From contig NZ_JAFLNM010000006.1 of assembly GCF_017313275.1 (NCBI RefSeq), positions 61,065-125,064 on the forward strand: a stretch of DNA of 64,000 nt, read 5' to 3'. A model generated the notes under the pieces. That model was not told where the DNA came from and did no database searches. It saw only the letters and a list, made by a program, of their open reading frames with translations. Shown here piece by piece: positions 30,165-38,870 of this stretch (positions are counted from its first letter, which is position 1; every line of letters starts with the position of its first letter). Made by a program: the position numbers and the translations under genes. Origin of the DNA: Flagellimonas profundi (lineage in GTDB: Bacteria > Bacteroidota > Bacteroidia > Flavobacteriales > Flavobacteriaceae).

Positions 30165-30268
30165 GGTTCCCTGGCCAACCAGTTAGCTTTCAGTGCTTTT
30201 GTTGAAAATCAAAAATAACGTAAAAAAGCTGTGGAAGTGAATCTATTTTAAAGGCCTTTGATTTTTGA

Positions 30269-30955
30269 TCATCTAAATGCTTTTCGTTCACCTAATAAAA
30301 GTCCCAACATGTAAAAGCCATACATAATTGCTATGAGTACAAATAATATTTTTTGAAAGTGATAATCATACCATACATGATCATCTATAGATCCCAGTAA
30401 AAAAATGTATGGAGTTATGGCATAAAAGATAAATGAACCTGAGCTTACCCAAAAAAGCAAATTTTTCCCTTGATGGTAGGAGGAGTTTTCATTTTTCTTT
30501 TCTTTAAAATAAAATATTATGCATCCCAATAATACCCACGATCCAACAAGTTCTGCATAGTATAGACCTCTATACAATGGATTTTGGAAAATCAAACTTG
30601 TCAAATAACTCACAAGAACTAGAAAAGCTCCATACTTTACAAGTTTTTTATGTTGAGTTCTTTTTAAGGTTTTAAAGTAAACCCAATAAAAAAACGCATA
30701 TGCAATCAACTGATAGATATTATAGATTATAATGTTTAAAGAGGCATATTTTCCTTCGGAAAAAAATTGAAAACTATCATTGAACTTAATAAAGTACCCT
30801 AATAAATCAGTAAAAAAGGTATAGGCGATAAACATCGGGAAATATTTTAGGGTCGTGTCAAAATATTTCCTGTAAGTCAACACCGAGATTATCCATGTCA
30901 CTAAATAAGTAACTAGGAAAAATTGCTCTTTAAGAAAAGAAATTAGATCTTCGAT
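30269..30955 (-). CDS. Seven-helix membrane protein, tandem paralogue 1 of 3, apparent ATC start
   Basis: The family motifs are present (TYRKYFDTTLKYFP, FFSEGKYASLNIIIYNIYQ, FQNPLYRGLYYAE, ERKAFR). The first in-frame standard start is GTG at 30901, which would cut off 18 residues and half of helix 1. The frame stays open upstream and encodes EDLISFLKEQFFLVTYLV, which aligns with the N-termini of copies 2 and 3. The codon aligned with their ATG is ATC at 30955-30953. Taking it as the start gives exactly 228 residues, like the other copies. It is either a rare ATC start or a recently lost ATG. A 12-base gap separates it from the upstream lipoprotein gene. Confidence 0.65.
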   Translation of the reverse strand: MEDLISFLKEQFFLVTYLVTWIISVLTYRKYFDTTLKYFPMFIAYTFFTDLLGYFIKFNDSFQFFSEGKYASLNIIIYNIYQLIAYAFFYWVYFKTLKRTQHKKLVKYGAFLVLVSYLTSLIFQNPLYRGLYYAELVGSWVLLGCIIFYFKEKKNENSSYHQGKNLLFWVSSGSFIFYAITPYIFLLGSIDDHVWYDYHFQKILFVLIAIMYGFYMLGLLLGERKAFR

Positions 30956-30966
30956 TACATTCCGGT

Positions 30967-31635
30967 TTAGTAATCACTATTTGGGGGAGGGGAGGAATTC
31001 CCTTTGTTCAAAACAAGGCTTTGAGGGTCATCCTGAACCATATTTGGCAGCATGCTTGCATAGGACTTACCTCCTTTTTTATTTTGGCCTACAGCTTTGC
31101 CGCCCACAGCATCCTTGATCAATTTGGCACTACCGTCGGCTCCGATATAAAATCCGTATTCTGCACCATCTACAATCATAGTGGGAACAACAAAAATAGA
31201 ATTTTGCCTAGGATGCACTATTTTTTTTCCATCTGGAAAATCCGGTTTGTCAGGATAATTTGCGAAATAAAATCGAAAAGAACTTATTTCTACTCCAGCA
31301 CTATCAGCTTCTTGTTCAGCAAAAGCGATATAAGTTTTTAGTTTATCATAGCCAAAGGAAGTAAATCGGGCCGGAACAAACGCTACATCCCCACTTCCTC
31401 GTTCTGCTTCAAATTGCTGAATCATGTCCACCCTGTTTTTGGTATAGTTATCGTAAAGGGATTTTGACTCTTCCAAGGAAATTATGCCTTCGGGTGGCGC
31501 AATAGGTTCTTTTTGAGTGGTTTTAACATCCTTTGTTTCGGTGGATTCTTCCTTTTTAGGACCTTGCTGACAAGCTCCCAACATCAAAAATGTGGCCCCG
31601 AAAAGTGCAAGAAAGGCCGTTCTGTAGTTTATCAT
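30967..31635 (-). CDS. Hypothetical lipoprotein
   Basis: A 222-residue protein with a lipoprotein signal (LFGATFLMLGAC, Cys near 22) and then a Lys/Glu/Thr-rich linker. The folded part has a conserved-looking RFTSFGYDKLKTYIAFAEQEADSAGVEISSFRFYFANYPD, and a second strand-rich part reads IFVVPTMIVDGAEYGFYIG. The tail is disordered (GNSSPPPNSDY). I do not know the family. It is the first gene upstream of the three-membrane-protein array on the same strand, with a 12-base gap to the ATC start of copy 1, so the four genes may be one unit. Confidence 0.75.
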   Translation of the reverse strand: MINYRTAFLALFGATFLMLGACQQGPKKEESTETKDVKTTQKEPIAPPEGIISLEESKSLYDNYTKNRVDMIQQFEAERGSGDVAFVPARFTSFGYDKLKTYIAFAEQEADSAGVEISSFRFYFANYPDKPDFPDGKKIVHPRQNSIFVVPTMIVDGAEYGFYIGADGSAKLIKDAVGGKAVGQNKKGGKSYASMLPNMVQDDPQSLVLNKGNSSPPPNSDY

Positions 31636-31707
31636 AGTTAAGTGTTTATAGTTCAGTTTTTGGGGAAACTGAACTAAAGATATGCCTTTTCTATAAATTG
31701 ACTCAAC

Positions 31708-31740
31708 AAAAAGCCCTTCAAAAAACTTGAAGGGCTTTTA
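31708..31740. terminator. Bidirectional terminator after rho
   Basis: AAAGCCCTTCAA pairs with TTGAAGGGCTTT around an A-rich loop, with A tracts left and T tracts right, 29 bases past the rho stop. Confidence 0.85.
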
Positions 31741-31768
31741 ATACTATGATATAGAACCTTGTAGGATT

Positions 31769-33382
31769 TTACTCGTTCATGGTGAGTAAAAATTCCTCGT
31801 TGTTCTTGGTTTGCTTTATGCGTTGTTCTATAAACTCCATGGCTTCTACAGGGTTCATGTCCGCTAAGTATTTGCGTAAGATCCACATGCGTTGAATGGT
31901 ATTTTCGTCCAACAACAAATCATCTCTTCGTGTGGAGGAAGAAATAAGGTCGATCGCAGGGAAAATTCTTCTGTTGGATATTCTTCTGTCCAACTGGAGT
32001 TCCATATTACCTGTACCCTTGAATTCCTCAAAGATGACCTCGTCCATTTTGGAGCCTGTTTCCGTTAATGCCGTAGCGATAATGGAAAGTGAACCTCCGT
32101 TTTCGATGTTACGCGCAGCACCAAAGAAACGTTTTGGTTTGTGCAGTGCGTTCGCATCCACACCACCACTCAATACTTTACCGGATGCTGGTTGTACGGT
32201 GTTGTAGGCACGGGCCAAACGGGTAATGGAATCCAACAGGATCACTACATCATGACCACACTCTACCAATCGTTTTGCTTTTTCCAATACAATATTGGCA
32301 ACCCTTACGTGCTCGGTGGCTTCTTTGTCAAAAGTAGAAGCAACCACTTCGCCACGTACATTGCGTTGCATATCGGTAACCTCCTCTGGACGCTCATCGA
32401 TCAATAAAATGATTTGATACACCTCTGGGTGATTGGCCGCTATCGCATTGGCGATATCCTTCAATAACATGGTTTTACCCGTTTTGGGCTGGGATACGAT
32501 CATACCTCTTTGTCCTTTCCCGATGGGGGAGAACAAATCCATGATTCTTGTGGAAATAGTACTTTGTTTTTCCGCTAATTTGAATTTTTCCTTTGGAAAC
32601 AACGGGGTAAGATGTTCAAAAGCAACCCTATCACGAACCACTTGTGGGTCAAGTCCATTGATTTTGTTCACTTTGATCAGCGGGAAATATTTTTCACCTT
32701 CTTTGGGAGGTCTAATGTTCCCCAAGATAGTGTCCCCGGATTTAAGCCCAAACAGTCTTATCTGTGATTGGGACACGTAAATATCGTCGGGGGAAGAAAG
32801 ATAGTTGTAATCGGAAGACCTAAGGAACCCATAACCATCTTGCATAATATCCAACACACCTTCACTTTCAATAATGCTGTCGAACTCGTACTCAGGTTCT
32901 TTGTACCTGTTTCTCAAGTCCTTGTCAAAATTGCTGTTCTTTTTGTCGTGGTGGCCTTTGTTATGTTGGGTGTTTCTTCTGTTGTTTTGATTCTTTTGGG
33001 AATTGTTACTACCCTGTGACTTGTTGTCTTGAGGCTTGTTATCCTGTTTTTGAGGTTTTCCCTGTGGTTTGGAGTCGTCTTTTTTGTTCCTTGGCTCTCT
33101 TTTCTGAGGCGCTTTTTCAGGTTTGTCCCCTGTGGTGTCTTTTTTGGCCTCCGTGGTTTTGGGACGTGGAGCCCTTGTTCTTTTTGGTTTAGGGGCCGGT
33201 TTTTCTTCTTTGGTCGCAGCAACAGTTTCTGCAACAGCTTTAGGGTTGGAGGCCTGTACGTCCAATATTTGGTATACCAGGTCCAGTTTTTTCAATGATT
33301 TGAATTTGGGAACATTAAGATCCTTTGCAATCTCTTGCAACTCAGGAAGCTTTTTAGCTTTTAGATCTGAAATCTCGAACAT
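31769..33382 (-). CDS. rho: Transcription termination factor Rho, with basic N-terminal insert
   Basis: Hexameric RNA-dependent ATPase that ends transcription. The 537-residue protein has a Rho_N domain ([21 protein letters not shown]). A disordered insert rich in Lys/Pro/Asn/Gln follows (about residues 50-160, for example [19 protein letters not shown]). Next come the cold-shock RNA-binding domain ([14 protein letters not shown]) and the ATPase with Walker [10 protein letters not shown] near 303 and Walker [15 protein letters not shown] near 380. It is about 120 residues longer than E. coli Rho because of the insert. Such inserts are common in Bacteroidota Rho and may promote RNA binding or condensate formation. 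Confidence 0.96.
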   Translation of the reverse strand: MFEISDLKAKKLPELQEIAKDLNVPKFKSLKKLDLVYQILDVQASNPKAVAETVAATKEEKPAPKPKRTRAPRPKTTEAKKDTTGDKPEKAPQKREPRNKKDDSKPQGKPQKQDNKPQDNKSQGSNNSQKNQNNRRNTQHNKGHHDKKNSNFDKDLRNRYKEPEYEFDSIIESEGVLDIMQDGYGFLRSSDYNYLSSPDDIYVSQSQIRLFGLKSGDTILGNIRPPKEGEKYFPLIKVNKINGLDPQVVRDRVAFEHLTPLFPKEKFKLAEKQSTISTRIMDLFSPIGKGQRGMIVSQPKTGKTMLLKDIANAIAANHPEVYQIILLIDERPEEVTDMQRNVRGEVVASTFDKEATEHVRVANIVLEKAKRLVECGHDVVILLDSITRLARAYNTVQPASGKVLSGGVDANALHKPKRFFGAARNIENGGSLSIIATALTETGSKMDEVIFEEFKGTGNMELQLDRRISNRRIFPAIDLISSSTRRDDLLLDENTIQRMWILRKYLADMNPVEAMEFIEQRIKQTKNNEEFLLTMNE

Positions 33383-33541
33383 TAAGTAATGGAATAAGTT
33401 AAACTTGTGATTCTAAAATTTGAAGTAAAGTTATTTTTGGATACTACTGGAGAAAGAATTCCGAGGTAGGTGCTTGATAATAACATGACAATATTACAAA
33501 TAATTTTTCAAGAATAAAGCCTTATTTATCAAAAAGACGCC

Positions 33542-33549
33542 TATTTTTG
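33542..33549 (+). promoter_or_regulatory. Bacteroidota -7 box upstream of the DUF4293 gene
   Basis: TATTTTTG matches TAnnTTTG, 23 bases before the ATG at 33572. No clear TTG occurs at the usual distance. Confidence 0.45.
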
Positions 33550-33571
33550 CCATTCGAAATCGATTTGAACA

Positions 33572-33982
33572 ATGATTCAGCGGATACAAACGTTATATTT
33601 ACTTATAGTAGGCCTTATTTCGGGAATACTTCCGTTCTTTATGAATCTATGGGTCGAAGTGGGCGGCAAAGAAGTGTTTGCCCAGGATGAAGTTATGTTA
33701 AGCCTCGTTTTTTACGTAATTACCGTATTGGCCGTAGTATCGATTGTAATGTACAAGAAACGACAAAATCAATTTGTGGTGAACAGATTGAATATGATAT
33801 TGAACCTTTTTTTACTAGGATTTTTCGTTTATCGATCGCTAAGCTTATCCGGAGAAACTGTGGTTTCTGAGAAGGGTATTGGGATGCTGATTCCTGTATT
33901 TTCTATCGTTTTTCTGGTCCTGGCCAACAGGGCTATCAAAAAGGATGAAGATCTTGTAAAATCTGTTGATCGCTTGCGTTAA
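33572..33982 (+). CDS. DUF4293 family membrane protein
   Basis: A 136-residue four-helix membrane protein beginning MIQRIQTLYLLIVGLISGILPFF, the DUF4293 hallmark, and ending with a charged tail (NRAIKKDEDLVKSVDRLR). It is found next to rho in many Bacteroidota; here it is divergent from rho across 189 bases. The function is unknown. Confidence 0.88.
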   Translation: MIQRIQTLYLLIVGLISGILPFFMNLWVEVGGKEVFAQDEVMLSLVFYVITVLAVVSIVMYKKRQNQFVVNRLNMILNLFLLGFFVYRSLSLSGETVVSEKGIGMLIPVFSIVFLVLANRAIKKDEDLVKSVDRLR

Positions 33983-34010
33983 ACCTAACATCTTAGTAGT
34001 ATTAGTGCGA

Positions 34011-34038
34011 AAAAACCCTGGCTTCGGCCGGGGTTTTT
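34011..34038. terminator. Strong bidirectional terminator with TTCG tetraloop
   Basis: AAAAACCCTGGC pairs with GCCGGGGTTTTT (12 bp, one T-G) around TTCG, between convergent DUF4293 and PqqB-like genes. Confidence 0.88.
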
Positions 34039-34051
34039 ATGTTTGTAAGGT

Positions 34052-35008
34052 CTACAGACCGATCTTTTGATCAAAAGCTGAGATATGGAAACCTGCCTCT
34101 ATAACTTTTTGATAGGAGTCACTGTTTTTGTTCAAAAGTGCGTTGGTATGATTAAAATGGATAAAGTGAACTTTGGATTTTTCACTTTTGGGTAGGTTTT
34201 TGAACAAACGGATACTTTCAATAACAAAAGGATGGGGAATTTCGGAAATATTTCTTGAGTTGATCTCAGGACCATCAAAAAATGTGGCATCCAAAAAAGC
34301 AAAATCCACATTTTGTATTTCTTTCAAAATATCCTTTTCCCATTTGGACCATTTATCGATGTCGGGAATGAACAAAACCGATTTGTTCGGCCCGATGATC
34401 CTATAACCTACGGTTTCGGAATATTCATCCCGGTGCGGCACGGTGAAAGGAACAACTTTTATGTTTGGCGTAAGTTGAATGGTCACCTCATTTTTTATGG
34501 GTCGTAGTTCCATGTTTTTCAACGAGACAAGTTGTTCCCAAGGTCCGTTGGACTCCAAGAACGCTTTCATTCGTGGCATTGCATATACAGGTACTTTGTT
34601 TCCGCCCAGGGCTTCCCTGCCCAAATACATCAAACCAGTGTAATGGCCAATATGGGCATGTGTTACAAAAATTCCGTCAGGGGTTTCCCTGTTACTACGG
34701 GCATGTTCCTTTAAGAGTTTCAGTTGGGAGGACATATCGGGAGTGGCCTCAAAAAGATAGCTTTTTTTATTTTTATGATCTACCAACCCCAAGGAAACTA
34801 CTTTTCGGGTGGGATCGGGATTGTTAAAGAGTTCTGCACAACACGATTTTTGACAACCTATGTGGGGACTGCCGCCATCTTGAACGGTTCCTAAAATATG
34901 AAGGGTGACCGCACTTTGTTCGGGTTGGGATGTGGAATCCTCATTTTTGGAGGACCTGGTCGAACAGCTTGCCAAGAAAATTGCCAGTATGATCAGATCG
35001 TATTTCAT
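34052..35008 (-). CDS. PqqB-like metallo-beta-lactamase-fold lipoprotein
   Basis: A 318-residue protein with a lipoprotein signal (Cys at 15 in LAIFLASC) followed by a metallo-hydrolase domain of the PqqB type. Its features are LGTVQDGGSPHIGCQKSCC near 37-55, FVTHAHIGHYTGLMYLG near 118 (the HxHxxH-like motif reads HAHIGH), FTVPHRDEYSETVGY near 195, and HFNHTN near the end. PqqB acts in PQQ cofactor synthesis in the cytoplasm, but no other pqq gene is here and this copy is lipid-anchored. A related periplasmic hydrolase is therefore more likely. The metallophosphoesterase gene lies 3 bases upstream on the same strand. Confidence 0.82.
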   Translation of the reverse strand: MKYDLIILAIFLASCSTRSSKNEDSTSQPEQSAVTLHILGTVQDGGSPHIGCQKSCCAELFNNPDPTRKVVSLGLVDHKNKKSYLFEATPDMSSQLKLLKEHARSNRETPDGIFVTHAHIGHYTGLMYLGREALGGNKVPVYAMPRMKAFLESNGPWEQLVSLKNMELRPIKNEVTIQLTPNIKVVPFTVPHRDEYSETVGYRIIGPNKSVLFIPDIDKWSKWEKDILKEIQNVDFAFLDATFFDGPEINSRNISEIPHPFVIESIRLFKNLPKSEKSKVHFIHFNHTNALLNKNSDSYQKVIEAGFHISAFDQKIGL

Positions 35009-35011
35009 TCT

Positions 35012-35506
35012 TTATCTTTTTCCCAATTCAATAACCTCTAAATCCGTAATCTTTTCGCCATCAATAACAAAGCGCAGCATGGTCCGCATTTGATGAAAAC
35101 CATGCTTTCCGCATGCCCCTGGATTCATGTGCAGCAGCCCAAGCTTTTTGTCGTGCATTACTTTTAGTATGTGGGAGTGCCCACAAATAAAAAGTTTGGG
35201 CGGATTGTTTCTGATTTCATCCCGAACACGAATGTTGTAGCGGTTGGGGTAGCCGCCAATGTGGGTGATCCAAACATCGACCCCTTCGCACATAAACCTG
35301 TTGTTTTCCGGAAATTCTTTTTGAATCACATGGTCATCAATATTTCCATGCACACCCCTTACAGGCTTAATGGCTTCCAGTTGATCGGTTACACTAAGAC
35401 TGCCAATATCGCCTGCATGCCAAATTTCATCGGCTTGGGCCGCATACTTTAAAATGGTTTTGTCCATGTGCCCATGTGTATCGGAAAGCAGTAAAATCTT
35501 CGTCAT
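35012..35506 (-). CDS. YfcE/MJ0936-type metallophosphoesterase
   Basis: A 164-residue calcineurin-like phosphoesterase. Metal-binding motifs are visible in order: LLSDTHGH near residue 6, HAGDIGS near 35, GVHGNIDD near 53, THIGGYPNRY near 83, CGHSHI near 112 and MNPGACGK near 131. This is the compact YfcE-type with all blocks present. The substrate is a phosphodiester or phosphomonoester that sequence cannot specify. It is followed immediately by the PqqB-like gene and divergent from truA. Confidence 0.93.
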   Translation of the reverse strand: MTKILLLSDTHGHMDKTILKYAAQADEIWHAGDIGSLSVTDQLEAIKPVRGVHGNIDDHVIQKEFPENNRFMCEGVDVWITHIGGYPNRYNIRVRDEIRNNPPKLFICGHSHILKVMHDKKLGLLHMNPGACGKHGFHQMRTMLRFVIDGEKITDLEVIELGKR

Positions 35507-35594
35507 TTCGCTAAAAATATGCTAAAAACTATCCGTTGGATTTGTGTTGGAAAGGATTGAATTATCTTTATCGACCTAAAAGTAAGGGATCCCA

Positions 35595-36350
35595 TTGAGA
35601 TATTTTATCCAATTTTCTTATTTCGGAAAGGCGTACCACGGATGGCAGAACCAACCCAATGCCATCACCGTGCAAGAGGTTTTGGAAAAGGCCCTGTCCA
35701 CATTGCTCCGTGAAAAGGTCGAAGTGGTAGGTGCCGGAAGGACGGATTCAGGAGTGCACGCCAAAGAAATGTTCTGTCATTTGGATGTTGATGCAGTTTC
35801 GGATATTGATGAGCTGGTGTACAGGTTAAATGCCTTTTTGCCCGATGATATTGCGGTACAGGCAATTATTCCAGTTGCCCAAGATGCCCATGCCCGTTTT
35901 GATGCTGTGGGACGCACTTACGAATATTGGTTGGTTAAGGAAAAAGATCCTTTTTTGTTTGATCATGCCCATTTTGTAAAACATCCTTTGGATGTGGATT
36001 CCATGAACAAGGCGGCTAAAATATTGTTGGACTACACGGACTTTGAATGTTTTTCCAAATCCAATACCGATGTAAAAACATTTGATTGCGATGTTCACGA
36101 GGCATTTTGGACCATTGATAAGGAGAAATGGGTGTTCACCATTACCGCCGACCGTTTTTTACGAAATATGGTCCGTGCGGTGGTAGGTACATTATTGGAT
36201 GTGGGCATGGGGAAAATGGCTCCGGAAGGCATCCATCAAATTATTGCAAGTAAAGATAGGGGAGAGGCAGGCGTCTCCGTCCCCGCAAAAGGATTATATT
36301 TGACCAAGGTTTCATATCCAAAAGAAATTTTTGATGAGCAAAAAGGATGA
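35595..36350 (+). CDS. truA: tRNA pseudouridine synthase A
   Basis: Isomerises U38-U40 in the anticodon stem to pseudouridine. The 251-residue protein has the TruA core with the catalytic Asp in VVGAGRTDSGVHA near residue 45. RTYEYWLVKEKDPFLFDHAHFV near 108 and NMVRAVVGTLLDVG near 198 also match. The start is a TTG giving the expected LRYFIQFSYFGKAYHGWQNQ; no upstream ATG fits. Its end overlaps the downstream ABC transporter start by 17 bases, so the two are translationally linked. Confidence 0.95.
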   Translation: MRYFIQFSYFGKAYHGWQNQPNAITVQEVLEKALSTLLREKVEVVGAGRTDSGVHAKEMFCHLDVDAVSDIDELVYRLNAFLPDDIAVQAIIPVAQDAHARFDAVGRTYEYWLVKEKDPFLFDHAHFVKHPLDVDSMNKAAKILLDYTDFECFSKSNTDVKTFDCDVHEAFWTIDKEKWVFTITADRFLRNMVRAVVGTLLDVGMGKMAPEGIHQIIASKDRGEAGVSVPAKGLYLTKVSYPKEIFDEQKG

Positions 36351-38106
36351 TGTAGGGAAAGCGTTTGATTTTAGACTGTTCAAGCGGGTTTTTTCACGGA
36401 CCAGGCCCTACAGGGGCATCTTTTGGTTGGTGGCCATTGTGGCTATTTTGTCCGCGGCCTTTGCCGTCGGAATACCATTATTGGTAAAAACGATCATCAA
36501 CCAATCGTTGGAAAACAAGGATGCAGGTCAATTGCTCAACAATGTTTTATTCATGTTGGCCTTTTTGCTCGGTCAGGTGACCACGCAGTTATTGTTCAAC
36601 TATTTTGCAAACCTGTTGGGAGAGTCGGTGATTCGGGATATCCGAATCGACCTTTTTGAAAAAATGACCAGCTTTAAAATGACCTACTTCGACAACTCTT
36701 CGATAGGGGTGCTGGTAACCAGAGCGGTAGCGGATATGCAACGTATTGGCGAAATTTTTAGTCAAGGCTTTTTTATGATCGTGGCGGATGCCCTAAAAAT
36801 GTTGTCCGCAGCCATAATTATGGTGGTTATCAACTGGAAATTGGCGTTGATTGTCTTTGCCATCCTCCCAGTTATTTTGATAGCTACGCGTCTCTTCCAA
36901 CAAGCCATGAAAGTGGCTTTTATCGAGGTGAGGGCGCAAGTGTCCAACCTTAACTCTTTTGTGCAGGAACGTATTGCCGGGATGAAGATAGTTCAACTGT
37001 TCAACCGCGAAGAAATCGAAAAGGAGAAGTTCCGTGTCATTAACGAGAAGCATCAAAACGCTTGGTTGAAGACGGTCTGGTACAACTCTATATTTTTCCC
37101 TGTGGCCGAAATTTCCAACTCCATTGGTATTGGTTTGGTCGTATATTTTGGGGTGATACAAAACATTGAAAATGTTGGGATGGACAACAAAGGAGCTATC
37201 GTGGCTTTCTTTTTCTTGATGGATCTGTTGTTCCGCCCGCTACGTCAAATCGCCGATAAGTTCAATACCCTTCAAATGGGAATGGTAGCTGCCAATCGAG
37301 TATTCAAAATTTTGGATACCGATAGCCATATTGATGATAAGGGTACCGTAGAGAAAAAAGTTGTAAAAGGGGATATCGAGTTTAAGGATGTACACTTCGG
37401 CTATGTGCCCGATGAAGAGGTGTTGCACGGTATATCGTTTGATGTAAAGGCGGGTGAAACCGTTGCTATTGTGGGCGCTACCGGAGCGGGAAAATCCACT
37501 ATCATCAATTTGCTCAACCGATTCTACGAAATCAACTCTGGTAAGATCTTGGTAGATGGTGTCTGTTTGGAAGATTATACCCTACGTTCGTTACGTTCAC
37601 ATATTGCCATAGTATTGCAAGATGTTTTCTTGTTTGCGGACACCATAGCGCATAACATTTCACTACGCGATGAATCCATTACCGAGGAAGAGATAGAGGC
37701 TGCTGCCAAGCAAATAGGGGTGCATGAGTTTATTTCCAGTCTTCCGGGTGGTTACCAATACAATGTGAAGGAACGGGGAACCATGTTATCCAGCGGTCAA
37801 CGTCAATTAATTGCCTTCTTGCGCGCCTACGTAAGCAATCCAAGTATCCTGATTTTGGATGAGGCCACATCTTCTGTGGATACGTATTCCGAGCAATTGA
37901 TCCAACAAGCCACGGACAAGATTACCGAAGGCAGGACTTCCATTATTATCGCTCACCGCTTAGCGACCATCAAAAAAGCGGATAAGATCATTGTGATGGA
38001 TGCAGGCAAGATCATTGAAATTGGAACACACAAAGAGCTTTTACAAAAAGGTGGCTACTACAACGATTTGTACAATGCCCAGTTCTTGGCGGAAGAAGTC
38101 GCCTAA
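36334..38106 (+). CDS. ABC transporter, fused permease and ATPase (exporter type)
   Basis: A 590-residue half-transporter of the MsbA/lipid-multidrug exporter class, expected to work as a dimer in the inner membrane. The N-terminal six-helix domain (about residues 25-320) is followed by an ATPase domain with Walker A GATGAGKSTI near 385, Q-loop VLQDVFLFADT, signature LSSGQRQLIAF near 486, Walker B SILILDEATSSVD and the His switch IIAHRL. The ATG at 36334 is preferred to an adjacent TTG. The substrate is unknown. It overlaps truA and meets the DUF3667 gene tail to tail. Confidence 0.93.
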   Translation: MSKKDDVGKAFDFRLFKRVFSRTRPYRGIFWLVAIVAILSAAFAVGIPLLVKTIINQSLENKDAGQLLNNVLFMLAFLLGQVTTQLLFNYFANLLGESVIRDIRIDLFEKMTSFKMTYFDNSSIGVLVTRAVADMQRIGEIFSQGFFMIVADALKMLSAAIIMVVINWKLALIVFAILPVILIATRLFQQAMKVAFIEVRAQVSNLNSFVQERIAGMKIVQLFNREEIEKEKFRVINEKHQNAWLKTVWYNSIFFPVAEISNSIGIGLVVYFGVIQNIENVGMDNKGAIVAFFFLMDLLFRPLRQIADKFNTLQMGMVAANRVFKILDTDSHIDDKGTVEKKVVKGDIEFKDVHFGYVPDEEVLHGISFDVKAGETVAIVGATGAGKSTIINLLNRFYEINSGKILVDGVCLEDYTLRSLRSHIAIVLQDVFLFADTIAHNISLRDESITEEEIEAAAKQIGVHEFISSLPGGYQYNVKERGTMLSSGQRQLIAFLRAYVSNPSILILDEATSSVDTYSEQLIQQATDKITEGRTSIIIAHRLATIKKADKIIVMDAGKIIEIGTHKELLQKGGYYNDLYNAQFLAEEVA

Positions 38107-38870
38107 TTTGGTGGTTTAAAATCTTCAATATTTATGTTTCCAGTTAGATAACCGATCAGGAATATCAGTATGCCAATTCCGATCATAAGAATGATAAGCA
38201 TCACCATATAGGCCAGTGCTCTGAGTAACGTACTTACCGGTCCTGTGTGATGGACCTTCCTAAAGACATAGAACTGATAAAGTACGACAATCAGAAGGAA
38301 AGTATAATTGAACAGGTCATAGCGAACATCAAAAAATCCGAAAATAAGAAGTCCTGATAATACTTGAACAAAGGATACTTGCCCGAAAATAAAGGCATTT
38401 GCCACCAAATGTTCCGTGTAGTTCAGTTTTTTCTTGTCTAAGAACAGGAGCCATGTGAACATGGCGTAAATTGGTATGATCAGGTAAGACATCAGCCCTT
38501 GGTAGTCAAAAACAAAATCCAGGTCGGGTGTTTTTTGGTTGTTCAGACTGTTTTGGGTGAGATGTATATGGTAAACATTTCTTAAAACATAAAACAGGAT
38601 TCCGGAAAGCGTAACCCCAATAGCAAAAAAGCTGATCGGGTTCATATATCGTTTTCTGGTACCGCTGATATAACTATTGATTACTTCATCGGGTCGGGTA
38701 AATAAATGTTTTATTGTTTTAAACAGTGTGTTGTCGAGGTTGAAGATTTGAAAACTGATGTCTTCCCAGACATTCTTAAAGGTCAATCTATGGTGAATTA
38801 CTTTTGCTCCACAAGTTGGGCAATAACTAAAATCTGTTCTCAGGTCGTTATCGCAATTCTTGCAGATCAT
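38103..38870 (-). CDS. DUF3667 family membrane protein with zinc ribbon
   Basis: A 255-residue protein. The N-terminus is a CxxC...CxxC zinc ribbon (ICKNCDNDLRTDFSYCPTCGAKV), followed by the DUF3667 segment FKTIKHLFTRPDEVINSYISGTRKRYMNPISFF near residues 45-80. Four or five membrane helices then run to the C-terminus. The function is unknown. It overlaps the cdaA stop by 4 bases, so it is translated from the same message as the diadenylate cyclase, which hints at an envelope or turgor connection. Confidence 0.87.
   Translation of the reverse strand: MICKNCDNDLRTDFSYCPTCGAKVIHHRLTFKNVWEDISFQIFNLDNTLFKTIKHLFTRPDEVINSYISGTRKRYMNPISFFAIGVTLSGILFYVLRNVYHIHLTQNSLNNQKTPDLDFVFDYQGLMSYLIIPIYAMFTWLLFLDKKKLNYTEHLVANAFIFGQVSFVQVLSGLLIFGFFDVRYDLFNYTFLLIVVLYQFYVFRKVHHTGPVSTLLRALAYMVMLIILMIGIGILIFLIGYLTGNINIEDFKPPN

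Noticed and set aside
30269..30901. Membrane-protein copy 1 starting at GTG 30901
   Set aside because: It would delete half of helix 1, although the upstream frame matches both paralogues back to an ATC giving the identical 228-residue length.
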